A stretch of DNA of 64,000 nt from Allodiplogaster sudhausi (lineage: Eukaryota > Nematoda > Chromadorea > Rhabditida > Diplogasteridae): positions 2,674,501-2,738,500 of the forward strand of contig CALZFC010000356.1 of the NCBI GenBank assembly GCA_945643635.1. Direction: 5' to 3'. The position numbers and the translations under genes are program-made. Each line of letters starts with the position of its first letter. Within the stretch, counting starts at the first letter, position 1. The notes under the pieces were generated by a model. The model was not told the origin of the DNA and ran no database searches. It worked only from the letters and a program-made list of their open reading frames with translations. Below are positions 40,173-49,024 of this stretch, piece after piece.

Positions 40173-43100
40173 ATGGCTGCTCGTCGAGCGGGCCCCGCCT
40201 TACAGAACCAACAAGCCATACTACGATCACTCCGATCACCACCGCCGAAATTCGACCCGGCGAACGAGTCATTGACGCACTTCTTCGCACGATTTAACGA
40301 CTATGCAAGCGTCAACGAGACCACAGAACAAGAATCCATTCGGATCTTCCCAACACTTCTACCAGGCAACGTCCGACGAGTCTACAACGGTCTAGATGAC
40401 CAAACTCTCAGAGGCGGAAACTTCGTCGCCATAGTCGATTCACTCATCGAAGAGCTCCAAGGGCCAGAATTTACAACAGTCCCCCGATCAAAGCTCTCGA
40501 GCATCCGGCAGGGAAGTATCTCCGTAAACGACTTCGCCAATGCAGTCAGCCGTCTAGTCGAAGACGCCTACCCATCTCAAAGGGCCGGCGCCCACGACGA
40601 CCTAAAGAAGACCCACTTCGTAAATGGTCTCCGCAACAATCTAAAGAAGGGTGTCTTAAGAAAGAACCCAGAGACCTTCACCAACGCCGTCATGGCTGCT
40701 TGTTTCGAAGAAGCGATGTGCGAACTCGATGACGACGTCATCTCAAGAATCAACGCGCTGCAAGTGCAAACAAGCGAGGCACACCAAGATGAGCACGAAG
40801 TCAACTTCATGAGACACGAACAGCGACGCTACCCGTACCATGAACCGAACAACTACGCGCCGAATGCAGGACAGCAGGGCTACGCAAGAGGAACCTCCTT
40901 TGCCTATCGTGGAAGACCCGATTATCTGTTGCATCAACGAGGAAGACAGCCCAGATACGGTAGCAGACCAAGCTCAAGAAACGATCAATACCGTCAATAC
41001 CCTCAAGAACGATCACAATCTCGCCCACGTTACAACAACGATACCCGACGCGGAAGAAGCCGCGGAAGCGGACCACGGAATGTCCATTTTCTAACAGTGA
41101 TGGCAACCCTCTTTGCAATTATCACAACAGCATTCGCAAAGAAGGAATTTTACGATTGCGCATCCGCCACAGGAGGCTTACTCGTGAAGATGGCATCGGA
41201 ACAACCATGCGAGATGACTACAAGCGACCGGGTAATAGACACGACCATCCAACTGTACACTCTGAATCGAACCTTGGAAGATGCCAAAGCGACGCTCTGT
41301 ACAATCCGAGAGTACGAAGTATGCACGGACTCGACATTCTTCCTGTACTCCATCCTATCAAACAAGACGAACGAAAGGACGGCAACGTATGCAGAATGCA
41401 TAAATGCACGAAGGACCTTCGAATGGAAAAATAAACCTATCAGAAGACTCACAAAGACACTTGCAGGAACGGACCGGCCACTGGCCCCTTCAAATAAGTT
41501 CTGGGGAAGAAACTGCAAACGCGAGGAAGTATTTTTCATGGAAGAAGGACCAATAACAATGATTCAAGAAGAGCAGATTCTGACTCCACTCATGATCCAT
41601 ACAAAGGATTGCGAGGGGAAGGACGGCTTCTGCAAAGGAAACGACTTCATCGTGATATGGCTTCCAGAAGAACTAAAATCGGAGCCCTGCAAATATATCC
41701 CACTCTTGACAACAAAAGCCCTCATCGGCCGAAATCGTATCTTGATTGACTCTGCACACATTTCGCTTTCGCTCGATAATTATAAAACAATCGAACGTGA
41801 CTGCTTCGAGCACTTGCCACACGCGACGACTACGGGCGTGATCGCAACTTTTCCTGATCTGCATCCTGATGCTAACATCACTGAGATCATGAATGGTCGA
41901 GAAGTACACGCTCGGCAAAGACACCGCCGCGTCCGTCGCGACGACAGCGCCAAAGCCCTCCTAAGGAAGAAATTGGATAGGACAGTCCTTCGACAATTCG
42001 TCACGCAAGAGGCAACTGCACAAACCACCACGCAGACGAGCACGACAACGCAGCGACAAATGACAGCAAGGGAAACAATCAAGCCATGGAAAATCCTCCC
42101 CCCAGGAGAGACACACCCTCCAGCGATGCAGCCCACCACTACAGTTGCCACAACCTCCACGGAAAAAGTGACAGCGAAAACGAAGATCACAACATCAACA
42201 ACGCCGAGACAGACCATGACAAGCCCTACGACTACAACAAAAACAAGAGGAAGTACAAAATCAACAACCACTACGACGCCGATCGCATCGACGACACATA
42301 TCTCAAGCACCACTCAAATACCACATATCGTCGCCATGCCTCCAGAAGAAGCGGATACTGCAATAGAATATAGGAAAGTGTGGAAAAGATTGCCACCAAT
42401 GCCGCGTGTTGCTCTCGCACAACAACAAAATACCCATGACTTCAATACACCAAGAACGACGCGGTCAGAACAAGCACGAGTGCTCCCAAGGGAAGAGTTT
42501 CATCCTGCGCCAACCCCACCATTCCATTCACTCGGCACTCCACACCCGCTCGTCACTCCACCCCGAGCTGCTGAAGAAGCAGAGGCCGCCCAAATCAACT
42601 TCTTACACCAGAAATATGATCACCAGGAGAACCTCCGCCGGAACTATACGCACGTAGGCGTAAATCAGAAGATCAACTACGCCGCGAGAAGGATTCAACA
42701 AGACATGGTCAGGACTTTCCAACAGCTCGCAGCTTCCATCTGCACGAGCGAGAACCTAGCCATACGGACATTTCGCGCAATCGCATGGATCGACCCCACA
42801 GTTGCAATCCGATCACTGATGGATCGCCGGGATATAATTGCACGATTCGTCGGAGAAGACGTGCTCATAATTTCCAAATGCCGCACTATAAAAGCCGAGA
42901 TGATCGTATACAACAAGAAGATCAACGACTCATGCACGGCACTTACACCGATCTGGTCGGAAGACAAAGAGCTCTACTACGCCATTCCTGGAACACGAGA
43001 CGTCATTCAAAGCTCACCATCTATTTCATGTGACAAGATCACTGAAGATGTCTGGAATCTGAACGACACTTACGTCAGAGGCCTCTCAAACGATCCTATC

Positions 43101-46100
43101 AACGTCACATCTCTCCAAGGCTTCCACTCGAATAGCAAGATGACATTCTCCGATATCGATGTCACAAACGGTGATATATTCGAGAAGGCGAAAGGTTCAT
43201 CGTTTCCCCTGCAACTCGCCATCACTTACGGATCATTCTTGCTGTCCATGAGGACACAGAGCGCTCGGCTCATAGGAGGCATCAGCGGATCCGAGTTCAC
43301 CGAGCTCACAGGATCGCAGCTTCCCAGATTCAACATCGACGTACCGGGACTGTTCGACAGAATCCACGGATTCTGGGAAAAAATAACAGACCATATCGTA
43401 TGGTTGCTGATGAAACTAAGCCTGCCAGCAGCTGTGATACTCCTGATAGTCATCATCGCCTTTATCATCAAGCTGACAGTACTCTCACGCATCATGCGAT
43501 TCATAAACGGCGCACCAAAACTGAAGATCAACTTCGTGCGAACACCACTCGTCAGCGAAGAAGACAGCACCGAGCTGGAAGAGATTATAAGGCCATCGCG
43601 ACCACCACCACCACCCCCGCGGCGCGAGCGTTATCACAGAACTGCGAGACGTACAGTTACCCTCCCAGAAGATACAGTATTCACATTTCTTCGGGTTAAC
43701 AATGTGTACGGAAAGACCACAAGAACATTGCCACACATTCCTATTACGATATCGGATCGAGCCACGGTTGCTCTTTTAGACACGGGAGCAAACGTCTCGT
43801 ACATAAAAGAGTCATTCGCCCGTAAAGCAGGACTGCAACCACACACTACCAGCTCATCAGCTCAGACAGCAAACAATTCCACAATCAAGTTCATCGGCGA
43901 ATGCAGAGCCAGAATAAGAATCGGAAATAACGTTATCGACCACAAAATTCTCGTCTCTCCAGACAACGACTGTCCGGCAACAGCCCTTATCGGATTCGAC
44001 GTTATGGAAGAACTGGCAAGACAACAAGTGTTTACGATGTTTAAAGAGAAAGAAGCAGTTATCGGAGACTCTATCATCCCACTTCTCTCTTCACCCACCG
44101 ACGTCTACAGGGAAAAATCAAGCCATGTCTGCACACTCACAACGCTGCGGACATGCCGAATTGACCCCAATGAGGAGAAGGCTATTTACATAGCCCTCCC
44201 GGAACACAAAGACAGAAGTGACGGAGCAGCCATTTACAACATCAGATGCAACGATGAACAACAATTCCTTCGCTTCGAACCATTCCTTTGCCAATCTGCC
44301 AGAGAACTGACCCAGGTCATCGTCCATAACACAAGCGACAAACCAGTCATGCTGATGCAAGGAGCCCGAGTCGCAACTGCAACCGAAATCGAATCTTCAA
44401 CCATCGAATACATACCACCAGAAGCAGACTGGGAAAGCCGCCTGCCACAAGTCCTTCCGACGGACAAAGAGAATTTTGCCAGCCTCATACAGATCGACAC
44501 TTCACATCTTAACGAACGAGAAAGTGACAAACTTCTGGAGCTGTTAGAGGAACATCGTGAAGCTTTTCAGCTAGACGACAACCTCGGACATTACAAGGGT
44601 CCCATACAGCACCACATACGGCTGCAGAAGGACGCAAAGCTCCCAACTCCAAGAATTCGCCATATCCCCTTGGGTAAACAAGAAGAGATCGACAAGCAAG
44701 TGGAGACGCTGCTTCAACAAGGCGTAATCCGGGAGAGTATCTCTAATGTTCTCTCCGCACCAGTCCTAACGCGGAAGAAGGATTCAACATTTCGATTCAC
44801 AGTCGACTATCGGCCAGTAAACGCCATCACTGAGCCTGAACCAATCGCACTGCCAACTGCCGACGAACTGTTGATGGAAGTCGCAGGAGCAAGATACTTT
44901 ACAACATTGGACCTTGTTTCCGGATTCTTCCAAATTGAACTCAGGCCACAAGACCGGTACTTAACCGCCTTCAGAACCCCAAGTGGAATATACGAATTCA
45001 ACAGGTTGCCTATGGGACTGTGTGGTGCACCCGCAACATTTCAACGCGCAATGCAGCTGGTCAGGAAAGACACCGGAAATAATATCTCCGTATACCTCGA
45101 CGATATTCTTATCACTTCGACCACTTTCGAGGAACACATCGAGAAACTGCGGAAGGCCCTCCTATCAATCGAGAAATTCGGACTGAAGTTAAGCCCGCGG
45201 AAGTGTAAATTTGCTTCACCATCGGTACAATATCTTGGATTCGTGGTAAACCACCAAGGGATCCAACCGAACAACGTGAAAGTAGAAGCCGTCGAGAAGT
45301 ATCCGAGGCCTACTAACAAGAAAGGGGTACAAATTTTCCTCGGCATGCTCAACTACTTCAGACGTTTCATCCCGCAATACGCAGAGATCGTCGCCCCGCT
45401 AACTACCCTCACGGGGAACGTACCATTCCAGTGGAGCCAGGAACAGCAAAGCGCTTTTGAGAAAGCCAAAACCTTACTGACTACCGCCCCGATTCTGGCT
45501 AACCCGCGCCGTGGAACACCATTCATCGCGGAAACGGACGCAAGCGGAATTGCGTTAGCAGCAGTACTCCTACAAGAACAGGAGGGACAACTTCATCCTA
45601 TCGCGTATGCTAGCCGGAAACTTAAGGATGCCGAAAGAAGATACGTTGCACTGGAAACAGAGGCACTCGGAATCGTCTGGGCAATCGACACCTTCAAGCA
45701 GTACATCTATGGAACACCTACAACGATAATAACGGACCATAAGCCGTTAGTATCACTGCTAAAAAGGAAGAATCTCGACGGACGCCTTTTGAAATATCAG
45801 ATGATAATTCAGGGAGAGGATATCAAAATCGAGTATCGCCCAGGAAGATTGAATTCAGTCCCGGACGCCCTCTCTCGATACTTAGAAGACGAAATCGCGG
45901 AACCGAAAGAACGTGCACCAAAGGAAAAAGAGACTCCGATGTCAGACGACCTGGAAGCGTCAGACACAGCTATGATAGTGAACTTCGTCGAAATCTCGGA
46001 GATAGCAGACGCACAGCAAAAATCTGACTGGATCAAGCAACTCATCGAGAAGACGAAGGCCTCTCCTAACGAGAAGTACACCATTGAGAACGAAATCCTG

Positions 46101-47372
46101 TACGAAAACGACCCGGATTCCGCCTCACCCATCATCCTACTTCCCAGAGAAAGCAAAATCATCAACGACATAATTGCTCACTTCCACGACTCGAGATGTG
46201 CTCACGCCGGTACCAAGAGAACAACGGCTACTATAAGAAAGCGCTTCAAGTGGAGAGGAATGGCAGCCGACATCGCAAGTCACATCCGCACATGCGACAT
46301 CTGCCAAAGGTTCAAAGCGCAGCCATGCGATTATACAGTCGAACCTCTCGGCGCCTTCGAAGTGCCAAACGAGCCTATGGAGAGGATTCATCTCGACATC
46401 GCCGGCCCTCTCCCAGAGAGCGACAGAGGATATCAATACATCGCAGTATTCGTAGACGCTTTCTCGAAGTGGACGATCGCCGAACCTATCCCGGACCAGA
46501 CGTCCAGATCCATTCTGGATGTCTTCATCAAGAGACTCTGCCACGTACATGGGACGCCACGCCAGCTGATCACAGACCGAGGCTCAAACCTCGTTTCAAG
46601 GGAATTTCAAGATACCCTGAAGACACTTGGAGTCGAGCATGGCTCCTCCACACCGTACCGCCACCGGGCAAATGGACAAGCAGAGCGAACAATTCGTACC
46701 ATTCAAGAAGCGATGATACCGTACGTCAACGACAGGCAGACCGACTGGGACCTCATCATCTCAAATACAGTGTACATCATCAACACTATGAGACACTCAA
46801 CAACAAAGGAATCGCCATTCGCCGTACTATACGGTCGGGAGCCGCGTCTTCCTGAAGATAACTTACTGCAGATGCCAACGGCAGGGAACCCAGCAAATGT
46901 GGAAAGCTACTCCGCTCAGATGCGGAGGAGACAGTCCAGCTGCTGGAAAGCAGTGAGGAGTAACATCGAGGACGCGCATGAGCAACAGGCGGAGTACTAC
47001 GACAATCGGAACAACACCCAACCTCGCCACGTGGAAGCTGGCGAAGAAGTGCTACTGCGAGGAGCTCCACGACATAACAAATTAGCGCCGCGCTCGGCAA
47101 GACCCGTCCGCGTCGTTTCTACAGATGGGAGCAAACTAACAGTCGAAGTTCGCCCCGGACATCAAGCAGTTTGGCACAAAGACAATGTCCGCCGATACAA
47201 TCGTAGAGAAGGCCGGCAAAACTACACTCCAAAAAACGCCGTTGTCAATACTCCCCACGCAAGAAGAAAGACACCGCAGACCGCCGCGCCGACAGAGGAG
47301 CGCCCGGCGTACTCGAAAAGATCCCACCGAGAGCTGAAAAAGAAGCGAGCAGACGACTACGTCTACTACTAA
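40173..47372 (+). CDS. Gag-Env-like-Pol polyprotein of the LTR element
   Basis: One uninterrupted frame encodes the whole element. Residues are counted from the in-frame GTG at 40122; the first ATG is residue 18 (40173), chosen as start with reservation. Gag: about 20-320, with a retrotransposon-gag-type stretch near 125-150 and an Arg/Gly-rich tail instead of zinc knuckles. Env-like region: about 321-1150. Protease: DTG at 1220-1222. Reverse transcriptase: about 1480-1790, YLDD at 1658-1661. RNase H: D1806, E1845/E1847, D1872, D1915. Integrase: zinc residues H2022, H2028, C2058, C2061 and catalytic D2092, D2152, E2188, then a GPY/F-like tail; no chromodomain. All catalytic residues are intact and there is no stop or frameshift inside, so the copy may be active. 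Cleavage sites between the parts cannot be read reliably. Confidence 0.92.
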   Translation: MAARRAGPALQNQQAILRSLRSPPPKFDPANESLTHFFARFNDYASVNETTEQESIRIFPTLLPGNVRRVYNGLDDQTLRGGNFVAIVDSLIEELQGPEFTTVPRSKLSSIRQGSISVNDFANAVSRLVEDAYPSQRAGAHDDLKKTHFVNGLRNNLKKGVLRKNPETFTNAVMAACFEEAMCELDDDVISRINALQVQTSEAHQDEHEVNFMRHEQRRYPYHEPNNYAPNAGQQGYARGTSFAYRGRPDYLLHQRGRQPRYGSRPSSRNDQYRQYPQERSQSRPRYNNDTRRGRSRGSGPRNVHFLTVMATLFAIITTAFAKKEFYDCASATGGLLVKMASEQPCEMTTSDRVIDTTIQLYTLNRTLEDAKATLCTIREYEVCTDSTFFLYSILSNKTNERTATYAECINARRTFEWKNKPIRRLTKTLAGTDRPLAPSNKFWGRNCKREEVFFMEEGPITMIQEEQILTPLMIHTKDCEGKDGFCKGNDFIVIWLPEELKSEPCKYIPLLTTKALIGRNRILIDSAHISLSLDNYKTIERDCFEHLPHATTTGVIATFPDLHPDANITEIMNGREVHARQRHRRVRRDDSAKALLRKKLDRTVLRQFVTQEATAQTTTQTSTTTQRQMTARETIKPWKILPPGETHPPAMQPTTTVATTSTEKVTAKTKITTSTTPRQTMTSPTTTTKTRGSTKSTTTTTPIASTTHISSTTQIPHIVAMPPEEADTAIEYRKVWKRLPPMPRVALAQQQNTHDFNTPRTTRSEQARVLPREEFHPAPTPPFHSLGTPHPLVTPPRAAEEAEAAQINFLHQKYDHQENLRRNYTHVGVNQKINYAARRIQQDMVRTFQQLAASICTSENLAIRTFRAIAWIDPTVAIRSLMDRRDIIARFVGEDVLIISKCRTIKAEMIVYNKKINDSCTALTPIWSEDKELYYAIPGTRDVIQSSPSISCDKITEDVWNLNDTYVRGLSNDPINVTSLQGFHSNSKMTFSDIDVTNGDIFEKAKGSSFPLQLAITYGSFLLSMRTQSARLIGGISGSEFTELTGSQLPRFNIDVPGLFDRIHGFWEKITDHIVWLLMKLSLPAAVILLIVIIAFIIKLTVLSRIMRFINGAPKLKINFVRTPLVSEEDSTELEEIIRPSRPPPPPPRRERYHRTARRTVTLPEDTVFTFLRVNNVYGKTTRTLPHIPITISDRATVALLDTGANVSYIKESFARKAGLQPHTTSSSAQTANNSTIKFIGECRARIRIGNNVIDHKILVSPDNDCPATALIGFDVMEELARQQVFTMFKEKEAVIGDSIIPLLSSPTDVYREKSSHVCTLTTLRTCRIDPNEEKAIYIALPEHKDRSDGAAIYNIRCNDEQQFLRFEPFLCQSARELTQVIVHNTSDKPVMLMQGARVATATEIESSTIEYIPPEADWESRLPQVLPTDKENFASLIQIDTSHLNERESDKLLELLEEHREAFQLDDNLGHYKGPIQHHIRLQKDAKLPTPRIRHIPLGKQEEIDKQVETLLQQGVIRESISNVLSAPVLTRKKDSTFRFTVDYRPVNAITEPEPIALPTADELLMEVAGARYFTTLDLVSGFFQIELRPQDRYLTAFRTPSGIYEFNRLPMGLCGAPATFQRAMQLVRKDTGNNISVYLDDILITSTTFEEHIEKLRKALLSIEKFGLKLSPRKCKFASPSVQYLGFVVNHQGIQPNNVKVEAVEKYPRPTNKKGVQIFLGMLNYFRRFIPQYAEIVAPLTTLTGNVPFQWSQEQQSAFEKAKTLLTTAPILANPRRGTPFIAETDASGIALAAVLLQEQEGQLHPIAYASRKLKDAERRYVALETEALGIVWAIDTFKQYIYGTPTTIITDHKPLVSLLKRKNLDGRLLKYQMIIQGEDIKIEYRPGRLNSVPDALSRYLEDEIAEPKERAPKEKETPMSDDLEASDTAMIVNFVEISEIADAQQKSDWIKQLIEKTKASPNEKYTIENEILYENDPDSASPIILLPRESKIINDIIAHFHDSRCAHAGTKRTTATIRKRFKWRGMAADIASHIRTCDICQRFKAQPCDYTVEPLGAFEVPNEPMERIHLDIAGPLPESDRGYQYIAVFVDAFSKWTIAEPIPDQTSRSILDVFIKRLCHVHGTPRQLITDRGSNLVSREFQDTLKTLGVEHGSSTPYRHRANGQAERTIRTIQEAMIPYVNDRQTDWDLIISNTVYIINTMRHSTTKESPFAVLYGREPRLPEDNLLQMPTAGNPANVESYSAQMRRRQSSCWKAVRSNIEDAHEQQAEYYDNRNNTQPRHVEAGEEVLLRGAPRHNKLAPRSARPVRVVSTDGSKLTVEVRPGHQAVWHKDNVRRYNRREGRQNYTPKNAVVNTPHARRKTPQTAAPTEERPAYSKRSHRELKKKRADDYVYY
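41082..43570 (+). other. env-like membrane glycoprotein region between Gag and Pol
   Basis: Inside the long frame, residues 321-1150 look like a viral surface glycoprotein. A hydrophobic signal-type segment lies at about 322-339, followed by a domain with ten cysteines (346 to 561). Then come a furin-type basic site near 597-606, a Thr-rich mucin-like linker (628-735), a second domain with four cysteines and a single strong transmembrane segment (about 1091-1118). At least seven N-glycosylation sequons fall between signal and membrane segment. This two-subunit layout is typical of class I-like or negative-strand-virus-like envelopes, but I cannot assign a family. If the polyprotein is threaded into the ER as read, Gag and Pol would both stay cytosolic and only this part would be luminal. 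An ATG at 41100 (residue 327) in strong context could start a separate product. Confidence 0.75.
41087..41102 (+). promoter_or_regulatory. possible splice acceptor and start codon for a subgenomic env message
   Basis: A pyrimidine run plus CTAACAG (41087-41097) ends two bases before ATG at 41100, which has G at -3 and G at +4. The ATG opens the hydrophobic signal segment. This is what a spliced env mRNA would need, but no donor was identified. Confidence 0.35.
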
Positions 47373-47374
47373 AT

Positions 47375-47505
47375 CTGCATCTTTTTCCTTCTCTCTCTTC
47401 TTTTCTTTTTCTTCATTTTTTTTTCTTTTTCTATTCTTTCTTTCTCTCTCTCCTTCTTTTTTTTCTTTCTCGTCACTTGTTTTATATTTCTCGATATTTG
47501 CTTAG
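47375..47505 (+). other. pyrimidine-rich tract after pol with acceptor-like end
   Basis: A long T/C tract follows the stop codon of the main ORF and is succeeded by TTTGCTTAG near 47495-47503. It could serve as a splice acceptor region for a message carrying the downstream ORF, or be a simple tract. Confidence 0.3.
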
Positions 47506-48133
47506 ATTATGAAAACATTATGTATACATGAGTATCTGTCCCATAACACCACTTTGGGAAATGATTAACAGTGTTTAACAACACATGATGCACATACACT
47601 TTTACTCTACCTAAAAGTACACGGTGCACTGACAGTTACCCCCTCTAACCTTGTCAAATTCTTCCACACGCAAAAGTCACACTTCATAGGAAACGTAAAC
47701 TGATCGCAATCGCATTGTCTAGACGTTACTCTCTCCAACTTCTCTCTCTCACCCCTCTCCTCGCCCGTCGTTCGCGCAATCTCGTCATCACATCTCGCAA
47801 CCATCGCCACATCCTTTGCTCTACCTTGTGAGAGCACTCTCGTGTCGTTCCACTCCGCATCCTACAGGAGTATGATCTATCGCTGCCCAACCACTCCAAC
47901 TTCCAGCACACGCTCGCCACCTTACTCTCTCAGTCCGCCGGCGTCACTCGGAGCGACCTGTCTCTCTTCCCCCTGTTACGCTCTTCCCTCGACACGCTCT
48001 ATCGCCATCAAGGACGACAGACAGTCTCAAGAGGCGGAGAACAGAAGCGAGAACTATATGCATATAAGGAAGTCAGAGTAGCGGAAGACTCCATTGTGCT
48101 CAGACAACTTCGCCCTGACCACCGGCTTGCAGC

Positions 48134-48550
48134 ATGTCTGACTTCCCTGTGCCAGAACACCTCGCCTATCTACAGAACTACGCAATCGATCTCGCTGGCG
48201 AAAGGCTGCTGGAAGAAGTCGCCGCTCTCAGGAAAGAACTCGCCGACACAAAGATGGACCAGGAAGGCTGGTGCACTGCCTACCAGGAGTCTGCCAGACG
48301 TTGCAGCGACCTCCGCAGAGAGCTGGAGTACAGCGACACAAAGCGGCGGGAACATCAACATCATGAGTGCGCACTCGAAGTCACATTGTGGGACCACGAG
48401 CGCCGCGCCGACAGAATGCGAGACGACATGCACGAGATGCGCAACGGTCACATCGAACGGGAGGCAGCCTTATACGAGAGGATTTACGAGGTGGGAAAAC
48501 GCCAGGAACTGGATAAAGCCAGGCGAGAGGAGGCATCCCAGTTTTTTTAA
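48134..48550 (+). CDS. small coiled-coil accessory ORF of the LTR element
   Basis: This 138-codon ORF lies between pol and the 3' LTR, where gypsy-type elements usually keep env. The start is the ATG at 48134 with A at -3. The protein is strongly charged and heptad-like from about residue 20 to 135 (many Leu, Glu, Arg, Lys) with a few Cys, and lacks a signal peptide or membrane segment. No family was recognised. An alternative frame (48096-48563) is longer but has no plausible ATG and a less protein-like composition. Whether it is expressed from a spliced RNA is unknown. Its composition resembles the main ORF and differs from the AT-rich flanks, which supports coding. Confidence 0.5.
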   Translation: MSDFPVPEHLAYLQNYAIDLAGERLLEEVAALRKELADTKMDQEGWCTAYQESARRCSDLRRELEYSDTKRREHQHHECALEVTLWDHERRADRMRDDMHEMRNGHIEREAALYERIYEVGKRQELDKARREEASQFF

Positions 48551-48735
48551 ACGAGAGAAGTAACGACCATCTGTGATAATGTTAGCCATTTGACGATATT
48601 GTTATGTTGATGTCATTAATGTAAAAAATAAATTTGCTATAATCGTTCAACACCATACTATGCACACTGCACACTAACAACGGTGGACTGATTTAAAGGT
48701 GAATTGTGTTTACAGAGCGAGGGACCGCTCTTTTC

Positions 48736-48746
48736 GGTGGTGGGGA
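48736..48746 (+). other. polypurine tract
   Basis: GGTGGTGGGGA directly abuts the 3' LTR; it is the expected plus-strand primer, interrupted by a single T. Confidence 0.6.
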
Positions 48747-49020
48747 TGTCATAGCCCCGGGTGAGCTGTCATAGCCCCGGGTGAGCCAAAGTGCAACCGG
48801 TCTGCGCTGGTCGCCCCGCCCCTGACGGGACGGAGCGGCTAGCGCTGACTGACACGAGAGGGCGGAGAGAACCACCTCACCAGGCGGCTGTCCCGGGCTC
48901 TGCCCTCCTTCCCCCGTATTTATATAGTATCATCATGCTTTATGATATGTAAGATAAAGATATATATTAATCCCCGTCTCCCTGCCTACTATACATAAGT
49001 AACTACACCACGGTTCTACA
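48747..49020 (+). repeat. 3' LTR
   Basis: Same length as the 5' LTR and, as read, the same sequence, including the tandem 20-bp start. Followed by the target duplication ACTG. Confidence 0.95.
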
Positions 49021-49024
49021 ACTG

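Larger units (their letters stand above)
38150..49020 (+). mobile_element. complete Ty3/gypsy-type LTR element with internal env-like region
   Basis: The element is 10,871 bp, bounded by 274-bp direct LTRs (TG...CA) and a 4-bp ACTG duplication (38146-38149 and 49021-49024). It has a candidate primer-binding site beginning TGG directly after the 5' LTR, a leader of about 1.7 kb, one very long ORF, a 1.4 kb region with a small second ORF, and a purine tract GGTGGTGGGGA next to the 3' LTR. The pol order (protease, RT, RNase H, integrase) places it in the Ty3/gypsy superfamily. LTRs without visible differences point to a recent insertion. Base composition is clearly GC-richer than the surrounding repeats. 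It is the only stretch of this size without dispersed-core copies. Confidence 0.95.

Noticed and set aside
40577..47327. Minus-strand and other-frame ORFs inside the long polyprotein
   Set aside because: Shadow frames of a GC-richer coding region; the main frame has all the motifs.
48096..48563. 155-codon alternative ORF overlapping the coiled-coil ORF
   Set aside because: No plausible ATG start and less protein-like composition than the 48134 frame.
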